A stretch of DNA of 18,502 bases from an uncultured Intrasporangium sp. (GTDB lineage Bacteria > Actinomycetota > Actinomycetes > Actinomycetales > Dermatophilaceae), in contig CALMNV010000335.1 of the NCBI GenBank assembly GCA_937873285.1, positions 1 through 18,502 on the forward strand. The letters run 5' to 3'. The notes beneath the pieces were generated by a model. The model did no database searches and had not been told where the DNA came from. It saw only the letters and a program-made list of their open reading frames with translations. Shown piece after piece: positions 7,703-14,161 of the stretch (its first letter is position 1; each line of letters starts with the position of its first letter). Made by a program: the position numbers and the translations under genes.

Positions 7703-7957
7703 TCAGCGCAACGACGCGCGCAGCCGCTCCTCGTCCACTCGCCAGAAGCCGTGGACCTGCCCGTCGACGAAGATGACCGGGATCTCGTCGGCGTATCGCC
7801 CGAGCAGGTCGGGGTCGCCGTCGATGGAGCGCTCCTCCCAGCCGACCCCGAGCTCGGCGGCGACCCGCTCGACCACCCCGCGGGCCTCCTCGCACAGGTG
7901 GCAGCCGATCCTGCCCAGCAGCAGGATGCGGGCCGGAGCCGCGGGAGTGTCAGCCAC
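7703..7957 (-). CDS. Glutaredoxin-family thiol protein
   Basis: An 84-residue single-domain thioredoxin-fold protein with the redox motif GCHLCEEA (C19, C22). The family-typical stretch IPVIFVDGQVHGFWRVDEERL carries the cis-proline (IPV). It resembles the small actinobacterial glutaredoxin-like protein encoded next to hemA (Rv0508 in M. tuberculosis). Partner and substrate are unknown; a role in thiol homeostasis or in maturing haem or thiol enzymes is possible. The GTG start at 7957 follows GGAAGG at a good distance. It lies 12 bases after the acyltransferase stop and ends upstream of the rex promoter, so it belongs to the upstream transcript, not the Rex-controlled one. Confidence 0.85.
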   Translation of the reverse strand: MADTPAAPARILLLGRIGCHLCEEARGVVERVAAELGVGWEERSIDGDPDLLGRYADEIPVIFVDGQVHGFWRVDEERLRASLR

Positions 7958-7969
7958 GCAGCGACCTTC

Positions 7970-9385
7970 CTAGACGAAGATCGAGGAGCGCTGCATGAGC
8001 AGGCTGTAGAGCGTCTGCTGGATCGTCTCGCGGACCTGGTCGGTGAGGTCGAAGACCACCATGGGGTCGTCAGCGGCCTCGGCGCCGAAGTCGGTGGTCT
8101 GGATGGGAGGCCCGAACTCGATGAGCCACTTGCTCGGCAGCGGGAGAAGCCCGAGCGGCCCCAGCAGCGGGAAGGTCGGCGTGATCGGGGCATAGGGCAG
8201 CCCGAGTAGACGCGCCACGGTGGGCAGGTTGCCGAGGATCGGGTAGATCTCCTCGGCACCGACGATCGAGCAGGGGACGATCGGGACCCCGGTGCGCACC
8301 GCCGCCGAGACGAAGCCGCCGCGCCCGAAGCGTTGCAGCTTGTAGCGCTCGCTGAAGGGCTTGCCGACTCCCTTGAACCCCTCGGGCCACACGCCGACGA
8401 GGGCTCCGCTGCGCAGCAGCCGCTCCGCGTCGGAGTTGGCCGCGAGGGTGGTGCCCGACCGACGGGCCATGGCACCGAGGAAGGGTGTGCGGAAGACGAG
8501 GTCCGCGCCGAGCATCCGCAGGTGGCGGTGCTGCGGGTGCTCGTCGTGCACCGCGAGCTGCGTCATCAGCGAGTCCATGGCGATGGTGCCCGAGTGGTTG
8601 CCGACGACGAGGGCGCCGCCTTGGGCCGGAATGTTCTCGATGCCACGCACCTCCACCCGGAACCAGCCGCGGTAGAGCGGTCGCAGCAGCGGCAGGTGCA
8701 CGTGGAGGGTGTAGTCCTCGTCGAAGCCGAACTCGTCCACCAGGTAGTCGCCGGTCAGCCGCCGCCGAACGTAGGCCAGCGTCTCGGCGACCTGGTGCTC
8801 GGCCTCCTCGGTCGTCAACCCGGCGCCGGACGCGGCGGAGCGAAGGACGTTCACCGCCAGGTCGACGAGCTCGGCCAGGCCCGGGCGGACATCGGTCGAG
8901 CGCTCGCCAGGCGGGAGCCGGTCCGTCGTGGCGGCTCCGCTGGTGGGCTCCGCCCCTCGGAGGACGCCGACCCCGGTGCCGGCGGCCGCGGTCGGCACCG
9001 TCCGCAGCCGACGCTTCCGACGCGATGCCGCTCGGCCCGCGCCCGGGCCGGCGGCGGCTCGCCGAGCCGGGCTCACCTCGACCGGCTCCGTCGCGGGCAG
9101 CAGGGGGGTGCCGGTCCGGCGCCGGCGCTCACCGGTCGCGCGCGCCGCGCCGGCGGCCAGCGCACGACGCCCGGATGTCGCGGCCACCCGCCGGCCTCGC
9201 TCCGGGACGTCCCCCGCTGTGGAGGGAGCGGGTCGGGCAGGCTGCTGCGGCGTGGCCGTGTCCGCGCCGCCGCTCCCGGCCGACCTCGACCGGGTGCGGC
9301 GCTTGGCGGGCTGCCCGGCCTCGGCCGCCTGGCCGGCCTCGGCCGCCTGGCCCGCGCGGGACGCTCTGCGTGCCGGCTCGGTCAC
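7970..9385 (-). CDS. PlsC-type 1-acyl-glycerol-phosphate acyltransferase with long disordered N-terminus
   Basis: The C-terminal part (about 230-471) is a lysophospholipid acyltransferase domain. It shows VVGNHSGTIAMD (H264, D271), LVFRTPFLGAMARRSGTT, the phosphate-binding GVWPEGFKGVGKP (332-343) and VPIVPCSIVGAEEIYP. The His and Asp are separated by six residues rather than the canonical four. The first 165 residues are Ala/Arg/Pro/Gly-rich, strongly basic and probably disordered, beginning with the duplicated EAGQAA. It has no classic transmembrane segments, so membrane contact is probably peripheral. The GTG start at 9385 overlaps the SDR stop by four bases (GTGA), so the two are coupled, as the related genes Rv0501-Rv0502 are paired. 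The acyl donor and acceptor are unknown. Confidence 0.85.
   Translation of the reverse strand: MTEPARRASRAGQAAEAGQAAEAGQPAKRRTRSRSAGSGGADTATPQQPARPAPSTAGDVPERGRRVAATSGRRALAAGAARATGERRRRTGTPLLPATEPVEVSPARRAAAGPGAGRAASRRKRRLRTVPTAAAGTGVGVLRGAEPTSGAATTDRLPPGERSTDVRPGLAELVDLAVNVLRSAASGAGLTTEEAEHQVAETLAYVRRRLTGDYLVDEFGFDEDYTLHVHLPLLRPLYRGWFRVEVRGIENIPAQGGALVVGNHSGTIAMDSLMTQLAVHDEHPQHRHLRMLGADLVFRTPFLGAMARRSGTTLAANSDAERLLRSGALVGVWPEGFKGVGKPFSERYKLQRFGRGGFVSAAVRTGVPIVPCSIVGAEEIYPILGNLPTVARLLGLPYAPITPTFPLLGPLGLLPLPSKWLIEFGPPIQTTDFGAEAADDPMVVFDLTDQVRETIQQTLYSLLMQRSSIFV
9317..9352. repeat. Two tandem 18-base copies inside the acyltransferase gene
   Basis: GGCCTCGGCCGCCTGGCC occurs at 9317-9334 and again at 9335-9352. 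In the minus-strand reading it gives the repeated residues GQAAEA in the disordered N-terminus of the acyltransferase. It is an in-frame duplication probably prone to slippage. Confidence 0.8.
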
Positions 9386-10422
9386 TGCGAGATCCTCTCC
9401 ACCACTGTGCCCGTCCCCGCCGCACCGGACCCGGCGTCGCTCACCGAGACCGCGCTCCTCCCGCCAGGCAGGACCGGTGACAGGCGTCGCGCGAAGTCCT
9501 CGAAGGCGGCCCTGGTGGAGTACGCCGGCTCGAAGCCGAGCACCTCCCGCATGCGCGTGGTCTCGAGCCCGCGACCGAAGGCGAAGAAGGACAGCTGCTC
9601 GGTGGAGAAGTCGGCGAGCCCACCACGCCGGGCGAGCCCACCGAGCAGCCCGGCTGCCTGCAGCGGCACGGGCAGGATCGGGCGCCCGGCCAGCGCCGCG
9701 CACTGCAGCACGGTGAGGACCCCGTCTCCAGCGACGTTGACGATCCCGACGGACGGGCCTGTCGTGGCGAGGATCAGCGCGGCGGTGGCATCGTCCTCGT
9801 GCAGCAGCTGGAAGCGCCCGTCGAAGCCGAGCGGCACCGGCACGACCGGCAGGGAGAAGTAGTCCGTCATCGACGTGCGGACTCCTCCGCCGACGACGTT
9901 CGCGAGGCGCAGCATGGTGATCTCGACGTCCGGGCGCCGGCGCGAGAACCCTCGGACATATCCCTCGACCTCGACGGAGTCCTTGCCGAACCCCGTGCTG
10001 GGGATGCTCTTGGGGTTCATGTCCTCGGTGAAGAGGGCCGGGTTCATCGGCGAGGACCCGTAGACGGTGGCGGAGGACTTCACGACCAGCCGCTCGACCG
10101 TCGTCGACTTCTGGCAGGCTGCGAGCAGCTGCATGGAGCCGATGACGTTGATCTCCTTCTGCGTCACCCGGCCCCCGGTCCCCTTGGGAGTGGCGATGAC
10201 GCTCAGGTGCACCACCGTGTCGACCGCCGCCGACGCCATGATCCGCCCGATCATGGGGTTGCGGATGTCCGCACGGACGAACTCGGCACGGCCGATCGAG
10301 TGGCGCGGCGGCACGACGTCGATCCCCAGGATGCGCTCGACCGAGGGCTCGGCGCTCAGGCGCCGCGCGTAGAGGCCGCCGAGGTAGCGGGAGACTCCCG
10401 TGACGAGCACGACCTTCGCCAT
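9382..10422 (-). CDS. Atypical NAD-dependent epimerase/dehydratase-family (extended SDR) protein
   Basis: A 346-residue extended SDR. The Rossmann motif is VTGVSRYLGGLYARRL (7-22), with VRADIRNP at the adenine-ring acidic position and VVKSSATVYGSSP (113-125). The usual catalytic Tyr-x-x-x-Lys reads STGFGKDSVEVEGY: the lysine is K147 but position -4 is Thr143, so the standard catalytic tyrosine is absent. Activity may be altered or lost; nucleotide binding looks intact. It corresponds to the GalE2-like gene beside an acyltransferase and glutaredoxin in mycobacteria. ATG 10422 follows GGAGGAGCG, an excellent ribosome site. The stop overlaps the acyltransferase start. The substrate is unknown; a lipid- or sugar-linked role is inferred only from the coupled acyltransferase. 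Confidence 0.85.
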   Translation of the reverse strand: MAKVVLVTGVSRYLGGLYARRLSAEPSVERILGIDVVPPRHSIGRAEFVRADIRNPMIGRIMASAAVDTVVHLSVIATPKGTGGRVTQKEINVIGSMQLLAACQKSTTVERLVVKSSATVYGSSPMNPALFTEDMNPKSIPSTGFGKDSVEVEGYVRGFSRRRPDVEITMLRLANVVGGGVRTSMTDYFSLPVVPVPLGFDGRFQLLHEDDATAALILATTGPSVGIVNVAGDGVLTVLQCAALAGRPILPVPLQAAGLLGGLARRGGLADFSTEQLSFFAFGRGLETTRMREVLGFEPAYSTRAAFEDFARRLSPVLPGGRSAVSVSDAGSGAAGTGTVVERISQ

Positions 10423-10452
10423 CGCTCCTCCTCGCCGCTGTTTGACGTCCTC

Positions 10453-10458
10453 AGCCTA
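10453..10458 (-). promoter_or_regulatory. Possible -10 element for the SDR-acyltransferase-glutaredoxin transcript
   Basis: TAGGCT on the minus strand fits TAnnnT and sits 30 bases upstream of the SDR ATG, giving a leader of about 25 bases containing GGAGGAG. No convincing -35 was found at 16-18 bases. Confidence 0.35.
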
Positions 10459-10590
10459 TCGATGAGCGCAACAGCCACGACGGCCACGACTGGGGGGAGC
10501 GCAAACTCGGAGGAAACGCTGACGAGACGCGCAGCGGCGCCACAGCACCACCGACGGGACAGCACCCCGGCCTGCCGCGCCCAGAGCGGG

Positions 10591-10689
10591 CTACTTCTTG
10601 TTGCGGCGCTGGTGACGCGTCTTGCGCAGCAGCTTGCGGTGCTTCTTCTTCGCCATCCGCTTGCGGCGCTTCTTGATGACAGAGCCCAT
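10591..10689 (-). CDS. Small ribosomal subunit protein bS22 (AURKAIP1/COX24-like)
   Basis: A 32-residue, extremely basic protein beginning [19 protein letters not shown] and ending RRNKK. It fits the actinobacterial 30S protein bS22 (Rv0500B in M. tuberculosis, SSU of mycobacterial ribosomes), a 33-residue protein related to the mitochondrial AURKAIP1/COX24 C-terminus. More than half of its residues are Lys or Arg, as expected for a peptide buried in rRNA. ATG 10689 is preceded by GAGGA at a proper distance. Its place between bldC and the GalE2-like gene is conserved, which supports the call. Gene finders often miss it because of its length. Confidence 0.92.
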   Translation of the reverse strand: MGSVIKKRRKRMAKKKHRKLLRKTRHQRRNKK

Positions 10690-10783
10690 GGTTGTCCTCG
10701 ATCCGTTGACGGTGCCTGGTGCCGACCTGCGTCGACAGACCGTCATGCGGAACGTCGAACCTCACGAGCCGAACAGAGATCCC

Positions 10784-10789
10784 ACCTTA
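10784..10789 (-). promoter_or_regulatory. Possible -10 element for bS22
   Basis: TAAGGT on the minus strand (TAnnnT) lies downstream of the bldC terminator hairpins and 95 bases before the bS22 ATG. It would give a leader of about 88 bases. The -35 is not evident. Confidence 0.3.
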
Positions 10790-10821
10790 GCGCCTGCTTC
10801 GGGCGCTGCCCAAAGACGGTG

Positions 10822-10863
10822 GCCCGGCGCAGCCGGGCGGACGGTTCGACCGAACCGTCCGCC
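10822..10863 (-). terminator. Double-hairpin terminator after bldC
   Basis: Two strong stems abut within 20 bases of the bldC stop. 10836-10863 has a 12-base-pair perfect stem (GGCGGACGGTTC / GAACCGTCCGCC) with a GACC loop. 10822-10838 has a 7-base-pair stem (GCCCGGC / GCCGGGC) with a GCA loop. They share three bases, so they may be alternatives. There is no T-tract, which is common for actinobacterial terminators. Confidence 0.6.
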
Positions 10864-10881
10864 GGTGGCTGGGTCGGCCGG

Positions 10882-11082
10882 TCAGGCGGTGTCGATGTAG
10901 GAGGTCGAGAGGTACCGGTGCACCGCGTCCTCGGGGACCCGGAACGAGCGCCCGACACGCGCGGCGGGCAGCTCCCCTCCGTGGACGAGCCGGTAGACCG
11001 TCATCTTCGACACGCGCATGATCGAGGCGACCTCGGCCACGGTCAGGAACCGCACCTCGGCGAGCTTGCGCTCAGTGGACAT
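10882..11082 (-). CDS. bldC: BldC-type MerR-like helix-turn-helix regulator
   Basis: A 66-residue protein, nearly all one winged-helix of the excisionase/MerR type: RFLTVAEVASIMRVSKMTVYRLVHGGELPAARVGRSFRVPEDAVHRYL. This is the very conserved BldC family of actinobacteria (68 residues in Streptomyces, where it controls development by cooperative head-to-tail binding to direct repeats; Rv0500A in mycobacteria). ATG 11082 was chosen over the longer frame because the extra N-terminus resembles nothing and GGGAGAGATCGAGG lies just upstream. It has its own promoter region inside an inverted repeat and ends in strong hairpins, so it is probably monocistronic. Confidence 0.93.
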   Translation of the reverse strand: MSTERKLAEVRFLTVAEVASIMRVSKMTVYRLVHGGELPAARVGRSFRVPEDAVHRYLSTSYIDTA

Positions 11083-11136
11083 GTTGACCTCGATCTCTCC
11101 CACACACGCGCGTCGCCGGCTTCCCCTCCGGCGAAA

Positions 11137-11179
11137 CGTCACACGGGTGCAGAACGACACACTAGGTGCTCGTGTGACG
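11137..11179. promoter_or_regulatory. Inverted repeat around the bldC promoter
   Basis: CGTCACACG (11137-11145) and its exact complement CGTGTGACG (11171-11179) are separated by 25 bases. Between them lies TAGTGT (minus strand, 11164-11159), which fits a -10 with transcription starting near 11151. One arm is thus upstream of the -10 and the other in the early leader, 34 bases centre to centre. This suits an operator bound by a dimer or two dimers. The protein is unknown. Confidence 0.5.
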
Positions 11180-11244
11180 CCAGGGGAAGTCAGCGACACA
11201 CCAATCGGCGCGTGGCAAGCCGACACGCCGGACACGCCCCCATC

Positions 11245-12651
11245 TCAGGGGGCCAGGCGGTGCAGGTCTCGCGGGAAGAGCGTCACCTCCCTGATGTTCT
11301 GCGCGCCGACGAGGCGCGCGACCCAACGCTCGAGCCCGATGGCGAAGCCGCCGTGAGGAGGCATCCCGGAGCGGAAGGCCTCCAGGTAGCCGGCATACGG
11401 CTCGACGGCCTGTCCGGTGCGCGCCAGTGCCGCCTCGTAGTCGCTCGGCCGGTGCAGCCGCTGCCCCCCGGTCGTCAGCTCGAGCCCGCGGAAGAGCAGG
11501 TCGAAGCTGTTGGACCAGCGCTCGTCGCCCGGTGAGGGATGGGTGTAGAACGGGCGCTTGGCGAGCGGGTAGCCCTCCACCGCGAGGAAGTCCGAGCCGT
11601 ATGCCGCCGACGCCCACTCGCTGAGGGCACGCTCGTCAGCGGGGCGCAGGTCGGGCTCGTCGGGGTCCGCGCCGACGCGGGCCAGCGCCTCGCGGAAGGA
11701 GATGACGGGCAGCTCCGAGGGCACCCGCGGCAGGCGCACCTCGAGCAGCGCGACGGACTCGGCGGCATCCGTCCGGATGGCCTCGAGCATCCCGGCGAGG
11801 GCGTCGCGCAGCACGGCGAGGACGTCCCGATGGTCCCGGATGAAGGCCAGCTCGGCGTCGAGCGAGGTGTACTGCGCGAGATGGCGCACCGTGTCGTGCG
11901 GCTCGGCGCGGAACACCGGGCCGATCTCGAAGACCCGCTCGAAGACGCCGACGAGCATCTGCTTGTAGAGCTGCGGCGACTGGGCGAGGAAGGCGGGGCG
12001 CCCGAAGTAGTCGACGGTGAAGACGTCCGCCCCCGACTCGGTCGCCGCGCCGACGAGCTTGGGCGTGACCACCTCGGTGAAGTCCAGCCCGGTCAGCGCC
12101 TCGCGGAAGCCGCGCATGGAGGCGCTCGCCAGCGCCCACGCCGCGCGGTGCCGCGGGTGGCGCAGGGTCACGGCCGCGTGGTCGAGGATGGTGGGCAGCC
12201 CGGCTCCGAGGCGCGGCCGCCACAGCTCGGTCGGCGGGGCGGCGGCGGGCTCGGTCAAGGCGGTGACGGTGGGGTCGACGAGCTCGGCTCCCCCTGGTCC
12301 GGCGGGATGGTGGCGCACCGTGCCGAGGACCTCGACGACGGTCTCCTCGGGCAGCGACAGCAGCTCGCGCGCCGTGGCGGGGTCGCGCACGACGACCTGG
12401 GTGAGCCCGGATCGGTCACGCACGACGAGGAAGCTGACGCTGGCGAGGGTCCGCCGGCGGTGGACCCAGCCGCGCAGGAGCGCTCGGGCGCCGTCGGGCA
12501 GCGACGCCAGGTCGGCGGCGAGGGTGCGAGGCAGGCGGCCGGACGCTGGCGCGACGGGCTTGGCCGGGGTGGTCGGGGTGATCGGGGCGGTCGGCGTGAT
12601 CGGGGCAGTCGAGGTGGTCGGGGCGGTCGAGGTGGTCGAGGTGGTCGGCAC
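11245..12651 (-). CDS. aspS: Archaeal-type aspartyl-tRNA synthetase (possibly non-discriminating)
   Basis: A 468-residue class IIb synthetase charging tRNA with aspartate. An OB-fold anticodon domain (about 58-135: LRGWVHRRRTLASVSFLVVRDRSG) is followed by the catalytic domain: motif 1 near EALTGLDFTEVVTPK, AQSPQLYKQM, motif 2 FEIGPVFRAEPHDTVRHL (241-258) and motif 3 GFAIGLERWVARLVG. It lacks the bacterial GAD insertion and is much shorter than typical bacterial AspRS (about 590 residues), so it belongs to the archaeal/aspartate-tRNA(Asn) type. Whether it is the cell's only AspRS cannot be seen. Residues 2-35 are a Thr/Pro/Ala/Ile repeat, an unusual N-terminal tail. The GTG start at 12651 follows GGAGG with five intervening bases. 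A T-box-like leader precedes it. Confidence 0.9.
   Translation of the reverse strand: MPTTSTTSTAPTTSTAPITPTAPITPTTPAKPVAPASGRLPRTLAADLASLPDGARALLRGWVHRRRTLASVSFLVVRDRSGLTQVVVRDPATARELLSLPEETVVEVLGTVRHHPAGPGGAELVDPTVTALTEPAAAPPTELWRPRLGAGLPTILDHAAVTLRHPRHRAAWALASASMRGFREALTGLDFTEVVTPKLVGAATESGADVFTVDYFGRPAFLAQSPQLYKQMLVGVFERVFEIGPVFRAEPHDTVRHLAQYTSLDAELAFIRDHRDVLAVLRDALAGMLEAIRTDAAESVALLEVRLPRVPSELPVISFREALARVGADPDEPDLRPADERALSEWASAAYGSDFLAVEGYPLAKRPFYTHPSPGDERWSNSFDLLFRGLELTTGGQRLHRPSDYEAALARTGQAVEPYAGYLEAFRSGMPPHGGFAIGLERWVARLVGAQNIREVTLFPRDLHRLAP
12562..12648. repeat. Degenerate short tandem repeat encoding the Thr/Pro tail of AspS
   Basis: The plus strand repeats units like GTCGGGGTGATCGGG, GTCGGCGTGATCGGG and GTCGAGGTGGTCGGG. 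In AspS it reads TSTAPTTSTAPITPTAPITP. It spans residues 2-30, directly after the start codon, upstream of the OB fold. It is likely a flexible, length-variable linker. Confidence 0.65.
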
Positions 12652-12811
12652 GTGGTCCTCCGGGAGTGGTGAGCCCCGGAGGTGTGGGCGATGGGGAATG
12701 TCGCTGTGCCACCACACCTTCGCCGCGGGCGGAGCGCCCTCGGCCTCTGCTCCCTGCACGGCTCCGGATCGTCAGGCCCCTCTTCGCCGCAGGCCCGAGC
12801 CTACCGGAGCC
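12652..12811 (-). promoter_or_regulatory. Candidate translational T-box riboswitch (tRNA-Asp) in the aspS leader
   Basis: Read on the minus strand. The arms GGCTCCGG (12811-12804) and CCGGAGCC (12767-12760) can close a short stem I. The 3' side of its internal loop holds TGACGAT, containing the Asp codon GAC at 12773-12771. Next comes AGGTGTGG (12719-12712), then a seven-base bulge UGGCACA (12711-12705), then GCGA / UCGC (12704-12701 / 12691-12688), then CCACACCT (12687-12680). This is the exact A1-bulge-A2 antisequestrator layout of T-boxes. UGGC pairs with the GCCA end of tRNA-Asp (discriminator G). The competing stem CCTCCGGG (12682-12675) / CCCGGAGG (12664-12657) hides the Shine-Dalgarno and overlaps A1'. 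Uncharged tRNA-Asp would therefore open the ribosome site. Stem I is less certain than the 3' half. Confidence 0.65.
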
Positions 12812-12850
12812 CTCCTGCGAGGAGGGCGATCGGTGCTGGAGGCCGGAGTC

Positions 12851-12888
12851 CTGGCTCGGTCGGCCGACAAGTCCGGCGACCGAGCCAG
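12851..12888 (-). terminator. Terminator hairpin after acuC
   Basis: CTGGCTCGGTCG and CGACCGAGCCAG form a perfect 12-base-pair stem around a 14-base loop, 30 bases after the acuC stop. No T-tract follows. It separates acuC from the aspS leader. Confidence 0.65.
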
Positions 12889-12918
12889 AAGCGGCCGACC
12901 GACGCCTCGCCGGTGTGC

Positions 12919-14115
12919 TCAGTCGAAGTGGACGTCCAGGCCGTGCAGCGGGAAGACGGCCTGGCGGGTCGCCATGATGGCGCGGTCGACCTCACTGGCC
13001 GGGTCGTAGCCCATGTCCCAGGAGCGCCACCACAACGGTCCTTGCTCGTCGGTCAGGTCACCCATGCGTCCGGGACCCGGCCTCCCGCACAGCATCTCGA
13101 CGTGGTCGCGCCACGCCTGCGGCACCGGCACCGTGCAGCCGACCGGGGCATGCGCCGCGATCGCCGTCACGTGGGTCCAAGCACGTGGGACGACGTCGAT
13201 CACCTCGTAGCCGCCGCCGCCCAGGGCGACCCACCGACCCTCGCACACCTCGTGCGAGAGCCGGTGCAGGGCGTCCGCGGCCGCGCGCTGCGCGTCGACG
13301 GAAAGCGCGAAGTGCCCCAGGGGATCCTCCATGTGGGTGTCGCAGCCGTGCTGGGTGACGAGGACGTCGGGCCGGAAGCCGCGCACCAGCGGCACGACCG
13401 TGGCGTGGAACGCGCGCAGCCAGCCGGCGTCGCCCAACCCCGGCGGCAGCGACACGTTGACCGCCGAGCCCTGCGCCGTGGGGCCGCCGATGTCGGCGGG
13501 CCAGCCCGTGCCGGGAAAGAGCGCCCGGCCGGTCTCGTGCACCGAGATGGTCAGCACCCGGGGGTCGTCCCAGAAGATCCGCTCGACCCCGTCGCCGTGG
13601 TGGACGTCGATGTCGACGTAGGCCACCCGCTGCGCACCGTGCTCGAGCAGCCAGCGGATGCCGACAGCGGCGTCGTTGTAGATGCAGAACCCGGAGGCGT
13701 TGCGCGGCATCGCGTGGTGCAGGCCGCCGGCAAAGTTGACGCCGTGCTCGGTCTCGCCGGCCCAGACCGCGCGGCATACGTCCACGGTCCCGGCGACGAC
13801 CCGGGCGCTCGCCTCGTGCATCCCCTGGAACGCCGGGTCGTCCTCGGTGCCGAGCCCGTAGGCCGTGTCCGCCGAGTCGGGGTCGTCGGAGGCGTGGCGC
13901 ACAGCGGTGATGTAGTCGCGGTCATGGACACTCGCGATGACGTCGTCGGACGCCGGGTCGGCGCCGACCACCTCGACGCCCGGGGCATCGAAGACGCCGA
14001 GCGCCTCGCACAGCCGGGCGGTCAGGTCGAGCCGCACCGGGGACATCGGGTGCGACGAGCCGAAGTCGTACTTGGTGAACGCGGTGTCCCAGACGACCCT
14101 GACCTGGCTTGGCAT
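12919..14115 (-). CDS. acuC: AcuC-type histone-deacetylase-like amidohydrolase
   Basis: A zinc-dependent deacetylase of the HDAC superfamily, 398 residues. In bacteria AcuC removes acetyl groups from lysine, for example reactivating acetyl-CoA synthetase. Visible motifs: the catalytic His pair GLHHAMPRNASGFCIYND (H133, H134), the zinc site YVDIDVHHGDG (D170, H172), SVHETG, the third ligand in QHGCDTHMEDPLGH (D259), and GGGGYEV. All key residues are present, so it should be active. ATG 14115 starts MPSQVRVVWDTAFTKYDFGSSHP; the longer frame to 14202 runs into the divergent RCK gene. No Shine-Dalgarno is seen, and a -10 sits seven bases upstream, so the message may be leaderless. No acetyl-CoA synthetase or acetyltransferase is adjacent. 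Confidence 0.93.
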   Translation of the reverse strand: MPSQVRVVWDTAFTKYDFGSSHPMSPVRLDLTARLCEALGVFDAPGVEVVGADPASDDVIASVHDRDYITAVRHASDDPDSADTAYGLGTEDDPAFQGMHEASARVVAGTVDVCRAVWAGETEHGVNFAGGLHHAMPRNASGFCIYNDAAVGIRWLLEHGAQRVAYVDIDVHHGDGVERIFWDDPRVLTISVHETGRALFPGTGWPADIGGPTAQGSAVNVSLPPGLGDAGWLRAFHATVVPLVRGFRPDVLVTQHGCDTHMEDPLGHFALSVDAQRAAADALHRLSHEVCEGRWVALGGGGYEVIDVVPRAWTHVTAIAAHAPVGCTVPVPQAWRDHVEMLCGRPGPGRMGDLTDEQGPLWWRSWDMGYDPASEVDRAIMATRQAVFPLHGLDVHFD

Positions 14116-14122
14116 GATTGAG

Positions 14123-14128
14123 ACGCTA
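14123..14128 (-). promoter_or_regulatory. -10 element for a possibly leaderless acuC mRNA
   Basis: TAGCGT on the minus strand (TAnnnT) is separated from the acuC ATG by seven bases, placing the transcription start at or within a base of the A of ATG. No ribosome site precedes the ATG, consistent with a leaderless message. Confidence 0.45.
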
Positions 14129-14161
14129 CCGCGTCGACGCAGCGCACCACGGAGGAAAGCC

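Noticed and set aside
7792..7799. GTATCGCC as a further copy of the octamer
   Set aside because: Contains a substitution in the core word.
8186..8193. GGGCATAG as a further copy of the octamer
   Set aside because: Differs at the first and last bases; not counted.
12812..12827. CCCTCC-GGAGGG hairpin as an additional terminator
   Set aside because: Lies just before the putative T-box stem I; too short and without a tail, so its role cannot be assigned.
13937..14161. N-terminal extension of the RCK gene
   Set aside because: Overlaps acuC antisense; the ATG at 14162 has an excellent ribosome site and a standard RCK start.
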